The notes beneath the pieces were generated by a model. It did not search any database. It worked only from the letters and a program-made list of their open reading frames with translations, and was not told the DNA's origin. The position numbers and the translations under genes are program-made. From Rhizophlyctis rosea (lineage: Eukaryota; Chytridiomycota; Chytridiomycetes; Rhizophlyctidales; Rhizophlyctidaceae), in contig JADGJC010000194.1 of NCBI GenBank assembly GCA_027596075.1, forward strand, positions 13,609-67,344: a DNA stretch of 53,736 nt, given 5' to 3'. Positions 35,473-47,800 of this stretch are shown here, piece by piece (positions within the stretch are counted from its first letter, which is position 1; each line of letters opens with the position of its first letter).

Positions 35473-35918
35473 AAGGGGCTCCTCACTGTAAATATTTTGA
35501 TTTATAACGGATCTATTACCGTTTCTATTACCCATTTATTACTGAATCTATTGCAATCCGATGTGCAGGATTTCGGTGCCACCGAACTTCTTGCATGCAT
35601 GCTTGTTGGTGTTTTTTCCTTTTCATCAAAGTGGGGTGCATCATATTTTGGCAAGGTCAAATCAGAGCAAAACGTGAACACTGTTCCTGTTTTCATATTC
35701 AAAATTGTCCGCCGGAGCGGGGGGAAGGGGGTGATATAAATGAATTTTCATCTCTTGTTTGTTTGGCAACGGATCCCTTGGAGCAGCAGGGTGCATCACC
35801 CAAATGCGGAGAGGGGGTCGCACAAACGGGTCCGGGTTCCGGCAGGCTGGATTGGTCGATCTATTACATCTATTACCGTTATAACACATCTATTGCTATA
35901 CGCAGTAAGGAGCCCCTT
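35473..35918. mobile_element. MITE-like element with 4-bp target duplication
   Basis: The left end AAGGGGCTCCTCACTG and the inverse of the right end AAGGGGCTCCTTACTG form imperfect terminal inverted repeats that continue weakly inward (TTATAACGG near both ends). The element is flanked on both sides by AGAC (35469-35472 and 35919-35922), a candidate 4-bp target duplication. The interior has no transposase. It carries repeated TCTATTAC motifs near both ends. Confidence 0.65.
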
Positions 35919-35922
35919 AGAC

Positions 35923-38900
35923 AGGCCTCCTCACTTCTCAAGGGTGCCATCATGCTGCATTGTTTGCATAAACAAGCTGCAATCTACCGTATGTGATCAA
36001 GCTCGAAGTTCCGAAATTCCCCTACACTGTTTCTTTTTGCCCTGCTGATGGACGGCCTTGTGAGTAAAGTACAATCAGTGAGTCCTGGTGACCCTCATAT
36101 TGGTATAGCGAGATTTAAGATGGACATGCAACGATCCGGTCCGTGGTGGTTTGTAAGGAGGCGAATGACTGCACTTATGCGCTTTTGCCTTCGCTCAACT
36201 CACAACGTTCACAATCAGTAACAGGTACCGTCTAACGGACCCAATAGCGACAGTATCCTATCCTCGGGCATCAGTGTGAACAATTCATCACTGTTCAACA
36301 AAGGTAGATTCCTATCTCACTCACTCGAGTCGTCTTTGCGCACCTCAGGTCAATAACGGAGCAATGAAGAGCTACCTTCGATAAGTCAGAGATCATCAAA
36401 ATGAAAGTGTCGCATTTGAGCATGGACGCGTCAGGTAAGATGGAAACCATTTAGCTCCATTTGGAAACCCGAGATGCATCCACCTTGTTTCATCGTCCCT
36501 GAAACTATCTCGGCATTCCCACGAAGAACGGTCCACCGACCTGCCGATGAAATTGTAGACTGCCTGTACAAAGGCGATTCGACATCGGATTCCAAACTGT
36601 GAACAAAAAGGAAGGTTGGAGTTGCATTCCGATCAAGAAACACTCGGCGACCGAATGCACCGCACAATGCTTGTGCTTCTTGCTTCGTGATATTGGGCTT
36701 AGTATGATTCATGCAAGCTCCACAGCAAGAAGTATGAGATCAGCGAATGAGTAAGAAATTCACTCGGCGCCCGAAAAAGCTTTGACTGATGCGATCAAAC
36801 TTTGATTTGCGCAATAAGCCGTAATCATATTGACCGCTACACTCCGATAACCAGACGTGGGGACGGTTGATTTGCAATTGGTGGCAGATGCTAGAGCTGT
36901 GTTGCATGCCATGCCCGTAAAGTATACCACCGAAAGCAAAAAGCAAAGGGAGGCAGTGAACGGCATAGTGGTGAAACAGCGGTGGAGGATGCCTGCTGGA
37001 CATCGGTTGCTGAACATTTGCGGCCAGAGTACATCATACTAGGAAGAGCAATCAACATGATAATCTGCGAGCCCATGTCCGCATATCGATTTCCAGTTCC
37101 ATATGTCGATCATGATGCTTGATTCTCACATCACTTCTGCTTATTTACCGAATCGTTGACGTTTCCGATGTTCAGTCGCTACACTGGACTGTCCTATCTT
37201 TGTAGACACGATCCGAGCATCTGGCAGGTGATTCAGTCGGTCTGTCTTGCTCAAGGAAGTACTCATTCTGACTCCACAGGCTGTCCAAGCTGTCAAACCT
37301 CAAGGAACTGTTTGACGAATGCATAACTGACACACACTAGTAGTGAGTGGCATTCAATGGTGCTTCGCACCATACTCATCCCCTGCCATTTGTGATGAGT
37401 TTTGGCGCCATTTTCCCTTTCAAGACTAGATACTGGTTGAGACAGAAAAGGTGTTATTCTATATTTCTTTGATTTGCGGATTTCAACATCCTTGCACCAT
37501 ACTTGGGTATCCCCAATGATCGAAAGAAAAGGCCTCCGCAACTTCTCATGAAACGATCAATAGCGCTTGGCGCAATGGACGCTGCAACGTGTTTCGCACT
37601 CGCAACTAGGTCTCGCTCAATTGAAAATGTCTTCATTGATGTATTGTAGGCATTCGCACCGACATTTCTTTGGAAAGAATGATGCGTTGGCGATAGGTTC
37701 ATACCAAACCGAAATATGTGCAGAATGTAGTATGATCTGTGCCCACATCATATGTTTGATGTTCGATGACCTCCAAACAACTTGCGGTGTTGGGTCAGCC
37801 TTCGTTGAGGAGGGTTGAAAGTATGATCATTTGGTTGCGTCTGGGCACGGTCTGTAACCCGTTCAAGTTCGTCAAACAACAAAAAACAGGATAAGCCGGG
37901 TGGTGGTAGCTGTCAGGCCACTTCTATCGGTAACCATGTACTCGGAACTATCTCTTTAGGCAGCCACTTCGGAGATTCCCTTTCATGTTCAGGCCATCAA
38001 TGTTGATTCATTCCTCCTGCGACTTGACCAATAGGACTTGTACTGTTCTCATTACCAAGTTTGTTTTCGGACCCGTGGCGCATGGTGTCAGCCTTCGATT
38101 TGGGGCCACGGTGAGTTGTCGCTGCGCACGCCTTTCACCAACTTCTCGCCTCCACAATCCTCGTCCTATGAAAAGTGCGATTGCGAGGTTATAATAACCT
38201 CCTTTGTCATCTTCCCCATTGATTGTGGTCCAGGTTGCAGCGTTTACTGTGTTCCGCAACCAGCATGCTCCAATCGGAATTTCCAAAGTGCTAGTAACAG
38301 AGGCGAAAGCCATCACACCACAACAAACATGAACCTATCATTGCAACTGAACGGAGGGATCAGCATGTTATGGTGGGCATGGTGTACCTTGCTAGGCATT
38401 GAAACGCTAATACAAGGGTCCACTGTCCAGGCCACTCGTAGATCACTCGTAGATCGGAATGTACGGGACGTCGTAAAGGCGGTGGCCTCCGGAACACTTA
38501 AGTCACTTGGATCAATAGCTACAGCAGCAGTGACGTGGGCGAGACACTCTCAAATCTACTCATCTACTCCTCCTGTGCTCCGGAGGCTGATGTGTGAGAT
38601 GCTCGATGCCGCAATGCCCTCTTGAACTAATTAATCTTTGTGGTTCATGTTGCCATCCATCCAATATCCCAAAAATTGGACTGTACCTGGTGTTGAACGC
38701 AGATAGCTGTACTACAATCGATGTCAATTGAGTAGTAGCTTTTTTTTGGTGTTATCTAAGTTCGTTGACGCGGCGAGTTTCATGATGTCCCCATCGGGAC
38801 TTGGTGGTTTGCACATATCAAAAGCGATAACAGAATGATTATCAATCCTCCACACCACGATTTTGGAGGGCTCATGAAAGCAGGTCTCTGTTTGCCTTTT

Positions 38901-39729
38901 CTTTCGGGTCATTTTTCAATGCTCGACCCATTTGAAAGAACTGGGCGCGCCGCCATCTCAGAGCATCGATGAAAAGGAGGAAATCAGCTCATACTCAATG
39001 CTAAGTCTACCTCGGAGGTCAAAAAGGAAGGAGTGCGCAACATCATCGTGGTCGGCCAGCAAAGTCTTCAAAACGACTCCAGATGATTTCCATGAAAATG
39101 CGTACAAACATAACAGTGCTTCCATACTACGTCTGCTACTCAATGGATTGTATGTCCTTGAATGCAATGCGGCAGCCCACCCGGCCCCATTCACCAGGAG
39201 AAAAGACGAAATCCGTGGTAAACACGGCATGGTTCTTGAGTTTTGTCGCCAACCGAGGAATGGAAGGATAATGAGATGACTGGAGAGCATGAAATAGCAG
39301 CGCCAACTGCCCTTTGTGCAAAATGGTACCAGAAGAGAATCTGGATGGAAAAGCGGGTGAAGTGTGGAAATCGCTCAAGTGGGCTGCACAGACGGACATC
39401 GGCTACTACGTACGCCTTGCCGGGGATTGATGAGATGTCCTTGTCAAATGTAGTCGATACGGCGGCCTTATGCACCGGTCGCACGGGTCTCAGAATACCT
39501 CGAAATGTCGTTTTTAAAAACAAGACCACCATTAGGCAGCTCAATAAGTATCTGACCACACTTCTGGATTTGTAGTCTTACATTCGAGGTGTCGCATGGT
39601 GTATCAACTATCCTCTGCGTATGTCTTCCTTTTTGTTTTGACAGGACGCATGCAGCAACGACCGAGCATTGTTTGTCCAAAAGATCAAAATGTGTTTGAA
39701 AAATGAACATTCGACCCCGATCTGCCCAA
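35923..39729. other. Gene-poor stretch with coding-like scraps
   Basis: Minus-strand pieces at 37017-36760 (hydrophobic MPFTASLCFLLSVVYFTGMA) and 36712-36431 (RNATPTFLFVHSLESDVESP) look like fragments of a membrane protein but do not assemble. CACTCGTAGAT occurs twice in tandem near 38431. No recognised gene. Confidence 0.3.
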
Positions 39730-40180
39730 CCTCTGGAAACCACCCACTAGTGCAATGAAGCGCCGTAACGGCGCTTCCCTTAGCTAATACCCAGCAACGC
39801 TTGAAGCGCAGCGGGTGGGGAAGTGCCCCACAAGTCACCGGTGCAGCGCTTCCCCGAGCCCTGCACCTGCACTTTACGTGTCCATTTTTGATGGTTTATT
39901 TGATATGTTACTAATCATCCGAGCAAAGAAAAAAAATTGTAGTTGCTGAGGGTCGAACTTGTGACCATCAGGTCTGCAACTAGGGAAGCCGCCAGCACCT
40001 CTATGCTATGTCATGCTGGATGAATGTAACAGAACGCGTCCAGACGAAGATTCACCAGGCGCTTCCTCACCCGCTGCCAACGGTGCAGTTTGAAGCACTT
40101 CACGAGGCGCCTGTTTGGGTGCAGTACCGGTGACCTGCGCTTATGCCGCGACTAGCGCGTTGGGGTCTGGTTTCCAGAGG
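39730..40180. mobile_element. TIR element, copy 2 (non-autonomous, 451 bp)
   Basis: The same 13-bp termini as copy 1 (CCTCTGGAAACCA / TGGTTTCCAGAGG) are present, with shared subterminal blocks. Its centre carries a tRNA-like promoter region on the minus strand. No transposase is encoded. The flanks are AA on both sides, too short to claim as a target duplication. Confidence 0.75.
39941..40020 (-). other. tRNA-like Pol III promoter region inside TIR element copy 2
   Basis: On the minus strand an A-box-like TAGCATAGAGGTGCTGG and a B-box-like AGTTCGACCCT are spaced as in a tRNA. A loop with TTGCAGA lies in between (GCA at the anticodon position, as in tRNA-Cys), and a run of T follows at 39938-39931. 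Acceptor and T stems do not pair properly, so it is not a working tRNA. It resembles the tRNA-derived head of a SINE. Confidence 0.5.
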
Positions 40181-41013
40181 AACGATTGAGCATCACAGGC
40201 ATAGAACAATAACTCGCAGGCTTTTCCACTGCTCGTAACAAATCTCGAATCGTTTTTCGTCGTCCTGATATGCCCGAGGTGCACCTATCCAAACTTCAAG
40301 GTTGAACATGAGACATTGGGTTGGATGGAGGACATCATGCCGGCAGTCATCACACAGTCGTACTTACAGGAAGATAAACATTTGCGCAGTTCTGAGGAGA
40401 GTCGTTTCTTTTTATTACATTGCTTTTTGACAAGGATTAATTATTTCGTTGATCTCCTTCAAAGATTTCATTAGCAGGACTGATCAAAAAGAGACGGATG
40501 ATTTGCGGGCCACATAAAGGCAATCTGTCATCAATCGCTAATTTTGTTGCTGAACCTTTCCTTTTCATCGCCGTACGGATAGAGCCTTGATACTCCACAA
40601 AAATTAGCTAAAATCGGATGCGTATTCCAGGGAACCAGTGTAAACGCCCTACTCACCTCTGCAAAATTTGGTTGTTGATTCAGCATGATAAGTTTCGGAG
40701 TCACAACCTTAAACGCGATTTGAGGGCACTCTGGTGTTTTGAGTACTGGATCCGAACTTTCCAGTCCTGACGTAGGATGGTATGCTGTTGTGGACTTGGT
40801 TTTTTTTCCTTTTGATGTGAAATGTCAACCTTCAGTATGTTTATGGACCCGTGGCGCATTGTTTATCTAATTTATCTTCTTCGGGTTAAAGGCACACAGG
40901 CAACCCTTGTTGCTCTTGCTGCCCATTTGCTGCATATCTTCTCTCCCAACCTGCAATTCTCCGGCAGAGCATTTGCAAACATCCTATCGCGTCAACCACT
41001 ACACAAATCGGCA
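40181..41013. other. No gene recognised
   Basis: An in-frame extension upstream of 41014 is open from 40822, but it lacks the codon bias of the gene and is treated as 5' flank. Confidence 0.35.
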
Positions 41014-41618
41014 ATGGCGTTACCAGCACCTACTGTGCCAACCCTCCGCTCTCCCTCAAAATACGTCCCCACCCCACCCTGGACCTTCACTCCCCCCAGT
41101 CTGAACTGGCTGCTCCGCACTTGGACCGTAGCTCATTCCACGCTTCCCATGTGGCGCTCCGCTCGGAACGTTCGTATAACATACTCCCCTCTCTCTCCCA
41201 AACCCGACGGCACTCCTCGCGTAGATGACTTAGTTGAAAACGAGTTAAACAATGGCACCGGGGGCGTTAAAACTGTCACAAGTGTCGACACTGCCGCAAG
41301 TAAAACGGACACCGCCACATGGGACTGGAGGGGAAGCGGGTGGTTGTTTTTCGTGAGCAGTCATTGGGAGATTATCGGGTGGGGCGAGACTGGAGAGGAG
41401 AAGGTGACTGAGCGGTGGGTTGTCACCTGGTTTGCGCCGACACAGTATTCACGCAAGAAGGTGTGGATATCTATTCCGATCGGAAAGAGGGGTTGAGCGA
41501 TGGGACATATCAGGTGGTCATGGAAGGGTTGAAGAAGTTGGATGCCAAGCTTGTTGTACGCTTGATTGAGAAAGATATGAGACCGGTTGAGATTGGTTTG
41601 CCATGGAAACAGAGATGA
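41014..41618 (+). pseudogene. Conserved fungal protein of unknown function with a 2-nt frameshift
   Basis: From ATG 41014 the frame reads MALPAPTVPTLRSPSKYVPT and LPMWRSARNVRITYSPLSP, then WDWRGSGWLFFVSSHWEI, RWVVTWFAPT. It then slips: the natural continuation VFTQEGVDIYSDRKEGLSDG, TYQVVMEGLKKLDAKL, ending at 41618, lies in another frame starting at 41445. The slip coincides with ACACA at 41440-41444, so a duplicated CA explains it. I believe WFAPT.FT..G.DIYS is a conserved string of an uncharacterised fungal family; that is memory, not a search. Without repair, translation ends at 41496 after an unrelated 13-residue tail. The codon bias (C-rich then G-rich after about 41320) continues across the slip into the second frame, so the lesion is recent or a sequence error. 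No in-frame splice alternative was found. Confidence 0.65.
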
Positions 41619-41880
41619 TGTGCTCAAATGGTTTGGTTTAGGGACGTGTCTTGTCCTTATGGTGCAACTCGCTGCGTGATCTTCCACAATGCCCATATGG
41701 AAGTGCCTTGTTGGTTTGTGGGTCCGTGGAGCGTGAAAGCAGCAACGCGGCGAATTAGATCTCATTTTGCAAATCCTTAGCAGGCAACAATCCTAATGAT
41801 TTACCAGAAGAATAATCTACATCGATAAGACATCATATCGACACATTCAGCACAACTCTATATATCACGTCAGCGCCAAC

Positions 41881-44800
41881 TCACGCCTCCTCTTTAGCCG
41901 CCAAAACATCACCTGTCCCCAAGATTTCCCTACTCCCATCCCCCACCGCCTTACCCCCCTCCTTCATAAGAGTCGACAGACTTGCCTTCATAATCACCGT
42001 CCCTGACTTATCTTTACTCATCCCACTCGCATTGATATTCTCCTTACTCCTGGCTCTAAACATGGCGCTATTGATGCTCGACATGTTGCCTAATCTACTG
42101 GATGTTTCTTGGACGGCCACGAGTTCATAGGCGATGGCGATTTTGGGGATGGCGAAGATGGAGGTTGAGAGGATGGTGCCGAGGATGGTGCCAAGGGAGA
42201 CCATTAGGAAGCTGGTGGGGGCAGGTGAGTTGGGTGGATTTTGGTGGGGACGGGGCACTTACATTGCGGTTGGGTTGGAAATGATGGATAGGACAGGAAC
42301 AATGATGAGGGAGATAACGGAGATGAGTAATATGGCCCCTCCAGTGAATTTGTTTTCGTTGTAGTCTGATTTGTGTCATGTAGTTCGCAAACAAGCAAGC
42401 CGAGTGACGGTGAGTGGGTTTAGCCACACCAAACGTTCTACACAAGCCACTGGCCTTCCTTTCAACCTACCAGACTGAACATTCTTCGTGCGGAAGGCAT
42501 AAATGGCTGCAAGGAGGATGATGATGCCATTCCACTGGGTGAAACAATCAGTCAGGAAAAGCATGAAGCCAGGTAACAACACCGAAGGAAGATCTGATGG
42601 TGCACTTACGGTGTACAGCAATCCAACACCTATAGAATTTGACTTCGGGCAAGCGTTCTGCTCCACGAACGTCTCCGTCAACGGTATTTGTATGGATTGA
42701 GAGTATGTGGGATTGTCCAATCGGAATTGAAGGACCTAAAGCGTGGGAAAATTAGCTCGTCAGTCCCTTGGCCAAAGTGTTAATGGCAGCCCCTTCTCCC
42801 TCAAACTTACCAACAAACATAAAATCTCCAGAAGGATAATACCGCCCACATAAGCCACCAACATGGCGTCAGAAAGCTTGAATCCGACCTCTTTGTTGCG
42901 GAAGATTCGGTCCACGCGATAGGTTTTTATTAGGAGTGAGCCCATTACTAGGCCGAATCCGATGGCGAAGTACCAGTCTGTATGGGGTATGGGGTTGGGA
43001 AGAAAGTGAGACGAAGAGAAATTCGCGTCCACTGATCCAAAAGCAGCAAAACTCCACATACATGTTCCAAAACAATTCGACCAACCCACACTATCCTTTC
43101 CAGATACGCGCGCGATGACACTTGCTAGTGTTATTTCCCCACCTGAATGAGGCCAATTCGCAGAAGTGAGCCCATAGATATTCAACACCTCAATCAACCA
43201 CCTCAGAGAATATCCAAAACCAACACTCACCAATCAAAATCAACAAACTAAACACCCTCGACGCAGCCTTCATCACCTTCGTATCCCTCTTATGTACAAA
43301 CATCACAAAAAACAGCATCTCGATCACCATGCACGACCCCGCAAAACCCAGTATAGCTTTCACCAGGTTACTGTTGGTGGAGAGATAGGGTGTTGGCACG
43401 GCGGCGACGAGGGGTGTGGGGATGGCGGCGGCGTTGGGAAGGGTTTCGTTGCAGTCCTATTTTTTGAGTTTTTGAGCTTTTTATGAGACGGTTCGATGGT
43501 GGGAATGTCAATTCTCGTTTACCCTATCCGACTTCCACCGGTATTTGAGTGTAGCGGAGTTTGTGTCAGGGTCGTCAACGAGGTACGGCTCCATGTCGTT
43601 TGCTGTGCAAGCCGGTTTCGTTAGGTAGTTTATCATCTGTGTTGGCAAGAGCAAAATAACGATTGAGTGATTATTGATCGGACACAGAGGGCGCTGCAAC
43701 AGGCAGGATTCTATGAGGGGGCAAACTGACCGAACAGGCTTGGTCGAAAGCTTTTTGAGGGGACATGTTCTAATGTAAGAGTGGAAAAGCGATTCGTGAG
43801 TGGAGTTTGTGTGATGATGAGACACAGAGGGAATCATTTGTTCTGTGTACCTTGTACAGAATGTTGTTCATGGCGATTCCAACTGGATTGTTGAGATACA
43901 TTTCACCATATGCCATGCTCTGTGCTGCTGGTTCCCCGACTGTCATGGCATGGGCTGCCGACCAAGCTTATGTTACGCCGGTGCCCTCATCATCAATTTC
44001 GCAAGTGCAACGCACTTACCAATCATGCCGTCATAAAACGACTTCCCTGTCAACTGCAAAAGCAAAACCAACGATAAGCTTCCCTTTCGCTCCTCTCAAA
44101 AATCAATGATACAGTCAAACAACTTCTCCTTACGATCCACTCCGGTATATTCACCACCGCCAAATATCCCGATATGCCGCCCACATTGTTGCTATTGAGA
44201 CTGGGACAATTCAGTTGGAACTTGGGGTTGCGAGCGAACGCTGTCACCAAAGCGTCAAACGCCCAAGTGGCATTGCGGGTCTGGATACTTATGCCAAGCA
44301 GTTTGGGCATGAGGGGACACACTCCTGTTGGTGGGTATATTTTGTTCTGTAATCCGGTTTAAAGGATCAAAGGAAATGGATCAGGTGATTTGGCACACGG
44401 AGACAGAGAAGGTCAATGAGTGACGCAGAACCAAACTCACCATCGCATATCCTCCATCCAAAGAGAACCCATACTGCCACGGAATCGCTGCCGTAGCTGA
44501 AGTGGTATCTCTCGCAGTAGACCATGTAAACAGCGGTTCCTTCCAAGGATTATCCGATGGTGGCTGTGTAATCCAAGTGCTGAAATTCGTCCAGGAAGGT
44601 TCCGCGTTTCTGCCTCTCCACTGAAGAATTCCCGGTTTGGTCAGGAAGGTTGAAGGAGTCTGATCTCTCAATGACCAATCGGTTTTATCCCTCCATCGGA
44701 TGATGGTGTCGTTGAAGGCAGCTACCATTCTGTCGTCTAGGCCGCACCTGCCGGAAGCGCTCAAGACTGTTGCTGGATGGTTGTGGAAACATTTGTGAGC

Positions 44801-47800
44801 ATATGTGCAATGGGTGTCTGACCAATTCGAGTAAACACACCGCCATAAGGATATCCAAAGAAAGTCGCATATCGTATATCCGCAGTCAAACCCGCGGGCA
44901 ATGGCATTAGGTAGCTCATGCCTGCACAAACGGGACATGAGAGGAATGCAGAGACCATCAATCCCAAGCGGTCAGAATGCTTCTCACCAGCATCATACAT
45001 CTTATCCAGATACTGGTTCAACACTGTGATGTTCCATGTATCCCACCAAGCATTGCCCCAATACGCTTTTGTGGCAGCCGTCCCTGGCATGATAGTGCCT
45101 GTGAGGTTCAGTGTGAAGTGCCGAGTGAAGATATTGGCACTCACCGTCAGGTGGAAGTGGTAGACCTAGATTGACTAGGGTAGTCTTGTTCACCATCCAT
45201 CTGGGGCCGAACCGGTGGGGGCTCAGTTGATATGAACTTGACACGGGTGCTGGCCCGCAAATCAGTGGATACTAACGGTTCAAACATCAACGCGTATGGG
45301 ATGGCATAATTTTTCCCACTGTAGACTGTGTACTTTCGAATGATCGGTTCAATCTGTGGGGTCAACAAGCAGAACATCAGGCTCATGTGCAGTGTGGGAC
45401 TGGAAGAGAAAGTACGAGCCGGTTTACCTCCATAGATAACTTGTATCTGTCAATGATCAGTCAAAGATTCAGCTTGAATATGTACATGAGGAACCATCGC
45501 AGAACCGACGCCCATCCTTACATACCCCGTGCGTTTGAAATACTGCAACTCCAATTCATCCAGCGAAAGCAAGTAATTCCTTCCATCCTTCATATATGAT
45601 AGCTGATAATCTTGGAAAAGGATATGGTCTGGACACTGCCAAAATTCTGCGCCTGTAGTGCAGTTGATGGGTGCTCGTTGGATCCAGGGATAACCTGACA
45701 TCAAGGGACTACAGGTTTAGTCATTCGAGAGCCTTCAGGCAAACGCTTAGGCAGAGGTACTCACTTAGCGAATATTTCTTTGGATCAGGCCGGATTCGCA
45801 TATGAACCGCTACGGTATCCAGTCCATTCGCATCCCTCGTTTTGAAAACGTACGAGGCATAGGCGGCCGTCATGTGAGCGAGGTCGTAATAGAATTCTGG
45901 TACCCATACCACCAGTGTGTTGTTTGGCCCTGAAGAGGTTGCAAGTCAATGTTATGCACTGTTCGGGATGGTAAGCCCGAAGCAAATCGTCCGTCATGGA
46001 CCCCTTACCAACATGTGAGACGTTCCCAACCTCAATATAGTCGGCATTATGCATGCCGCAGATCAAAGCCGGATGCGGGAAAAGGGGCGTTTCATATGTC
46101 ATGTTTTGCTGCGTGAATCATCAGTTGAATATGAGGTCGGCGAACCATTTAAATGAGCATGAAGGCACGTGCTCACAAAACACTCACTCCCCATATTCCG
46201 GCAATGAATCCTTGCTCCCCTCCATTGGAAAAGGTGATTCCTTGCGAAGCATCCATTGGGACTGGGATCGAAACATTCGTGCTGAAAGAAGAAGAATCAG
46301 GGCATGCCCACGATTGAAGATCATCTCGAGACTTGCAATGAAAAACTTACTCTCTCCACCCCATGATATATACATCCTTGAGTTCGGGATCTAAGGTAAC
46401 AAAATGTACCTCAATGAGTCCCAGCCATCATAAGCTCCTTCGAAAGCCAGTTGGAAGACTTACAAGGCATTGTCGGTATAGAGGGAGGACACATATATTG
46501 CGGTATGGTTCCCGATTCACCCTATCAACCAACTGATGTAAGTTTCAATACCATTTCCTTTCACCCAACTGAGAGCACCGAAACGCACCCCATAGGATTG
46601 ATTAAACGTCATGAACCTCCACGGCTGATTGATTTGAACGACGGGAGCAGGCGGCACCGTTGGGTAGTTTACCGTCGCATCCGGAAACTGCACTCAAAAG
46701 CAATTGCGATGTGAGGTTTTGTGGGTTAGCACTGGAAAACTCATGAGCTTACATTTCCAAAGTACGCAGCCATGTAGACTTTCCTTGTTGACTATGCAGG
46801 AAAGCAACAGAAAGCGCAATGTTAAGCATGAGCATGAGTGAAAAGCAAGTCCCTTGCATCATACCGTGTCAAGAAACTTGATATTGATGATGTCATATAC
46901 TCCATACCATGTAGTTGTAGGGATTGTATACTTGAAAGACCAATGTCAGTTTCACGATACGGGCCCATTGATGTCAAGTGCCTTGCATTGCTCACCATTG
47001 TCCAATTCCCTGTGGTCGACGTTTGCAGACCAGCAATCGAGGTCAGCTTGACGCTCGTTGATGTTTGGAGCACGTTAGGTGGTATGTTCCACCAGTTTTG
47101 AGTTCTGTCGCTTTGTTGCATGATTATGCTGATGTTGCTTGGGGATACAGAGCCACCGACAGGACATCTATTGCAGGAGACAAGGCACTTGGCCATGTAC
47201 CCCTGATTGCAGTTACCCCATGCTGCTTGTTGGGCACAGCCGTAGGCGTCGCCTGGATACGGCACATCTTGACATGGTGATGATGGGGCGAACTAGAGGG
47301 AAAAGTATCGGTGTTTTGTATGCGCAGGGTTTCGATTGTTTTAAAGAATATACACACCTGGAGAAATAGGAAGAAGTATGGATATTTGGTGTAGGAGGCG
47401 TACTGAATGGGAGCAACAGGCGGTTGTTAGGTTTGCGCATCCTCTGGAAAGGCTACCGGGGTATCAATCGGTACGCACCACCATCGGTGCTGATATCTTT
47501 CGAAAACACATCGTGGGGGTTGAAACGGAAATATTGAAGGCAGTGGTATTCAGAAAGCTAAAACCATCCGGAGGGCTGGGTGGTATTTGAAAGTGGATTG
47601 AGATATATTGTACTACTTCGGTAAAAGCTCAACATTGTTTGACTTACGGAACCGTTGCCGTTACATCTGCACCTCCCGGATAATCGCACTCGAAGACGTC
47701 GATATCTGTACTCCATTGATTCGCAGAAGCTTTCCGCAGCCACCATGTTTGTGCGCCGGTGCGGTCTAGACATGTTAGAAAGAATAGCAATAACGTCGTC

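Noticed and set aside
39941..40020. A functional tRNA-Cys gene
   Set aside because: Promoter boxes and a GCA anticodon position are present, but the acceptor and T stems do not pair.
43021..43061. Read-through of the GPCR between TM2 and TM3 (..AAFGSVDANFSSSHFL..)
   Set aside because: A GTATGT donor and CAG acceptor remove this stretch in frame (intron 42978-43061) and give the expected class C sequence CFGTYWYFAIGFGL.
47441..47450. A third end of the TIR family (CCTCTGGAAA) inside a GPCR intron
   Set aside because: Only 10 bases match, there is no partner inverted repeat nearby, and the flanks do not match the element.
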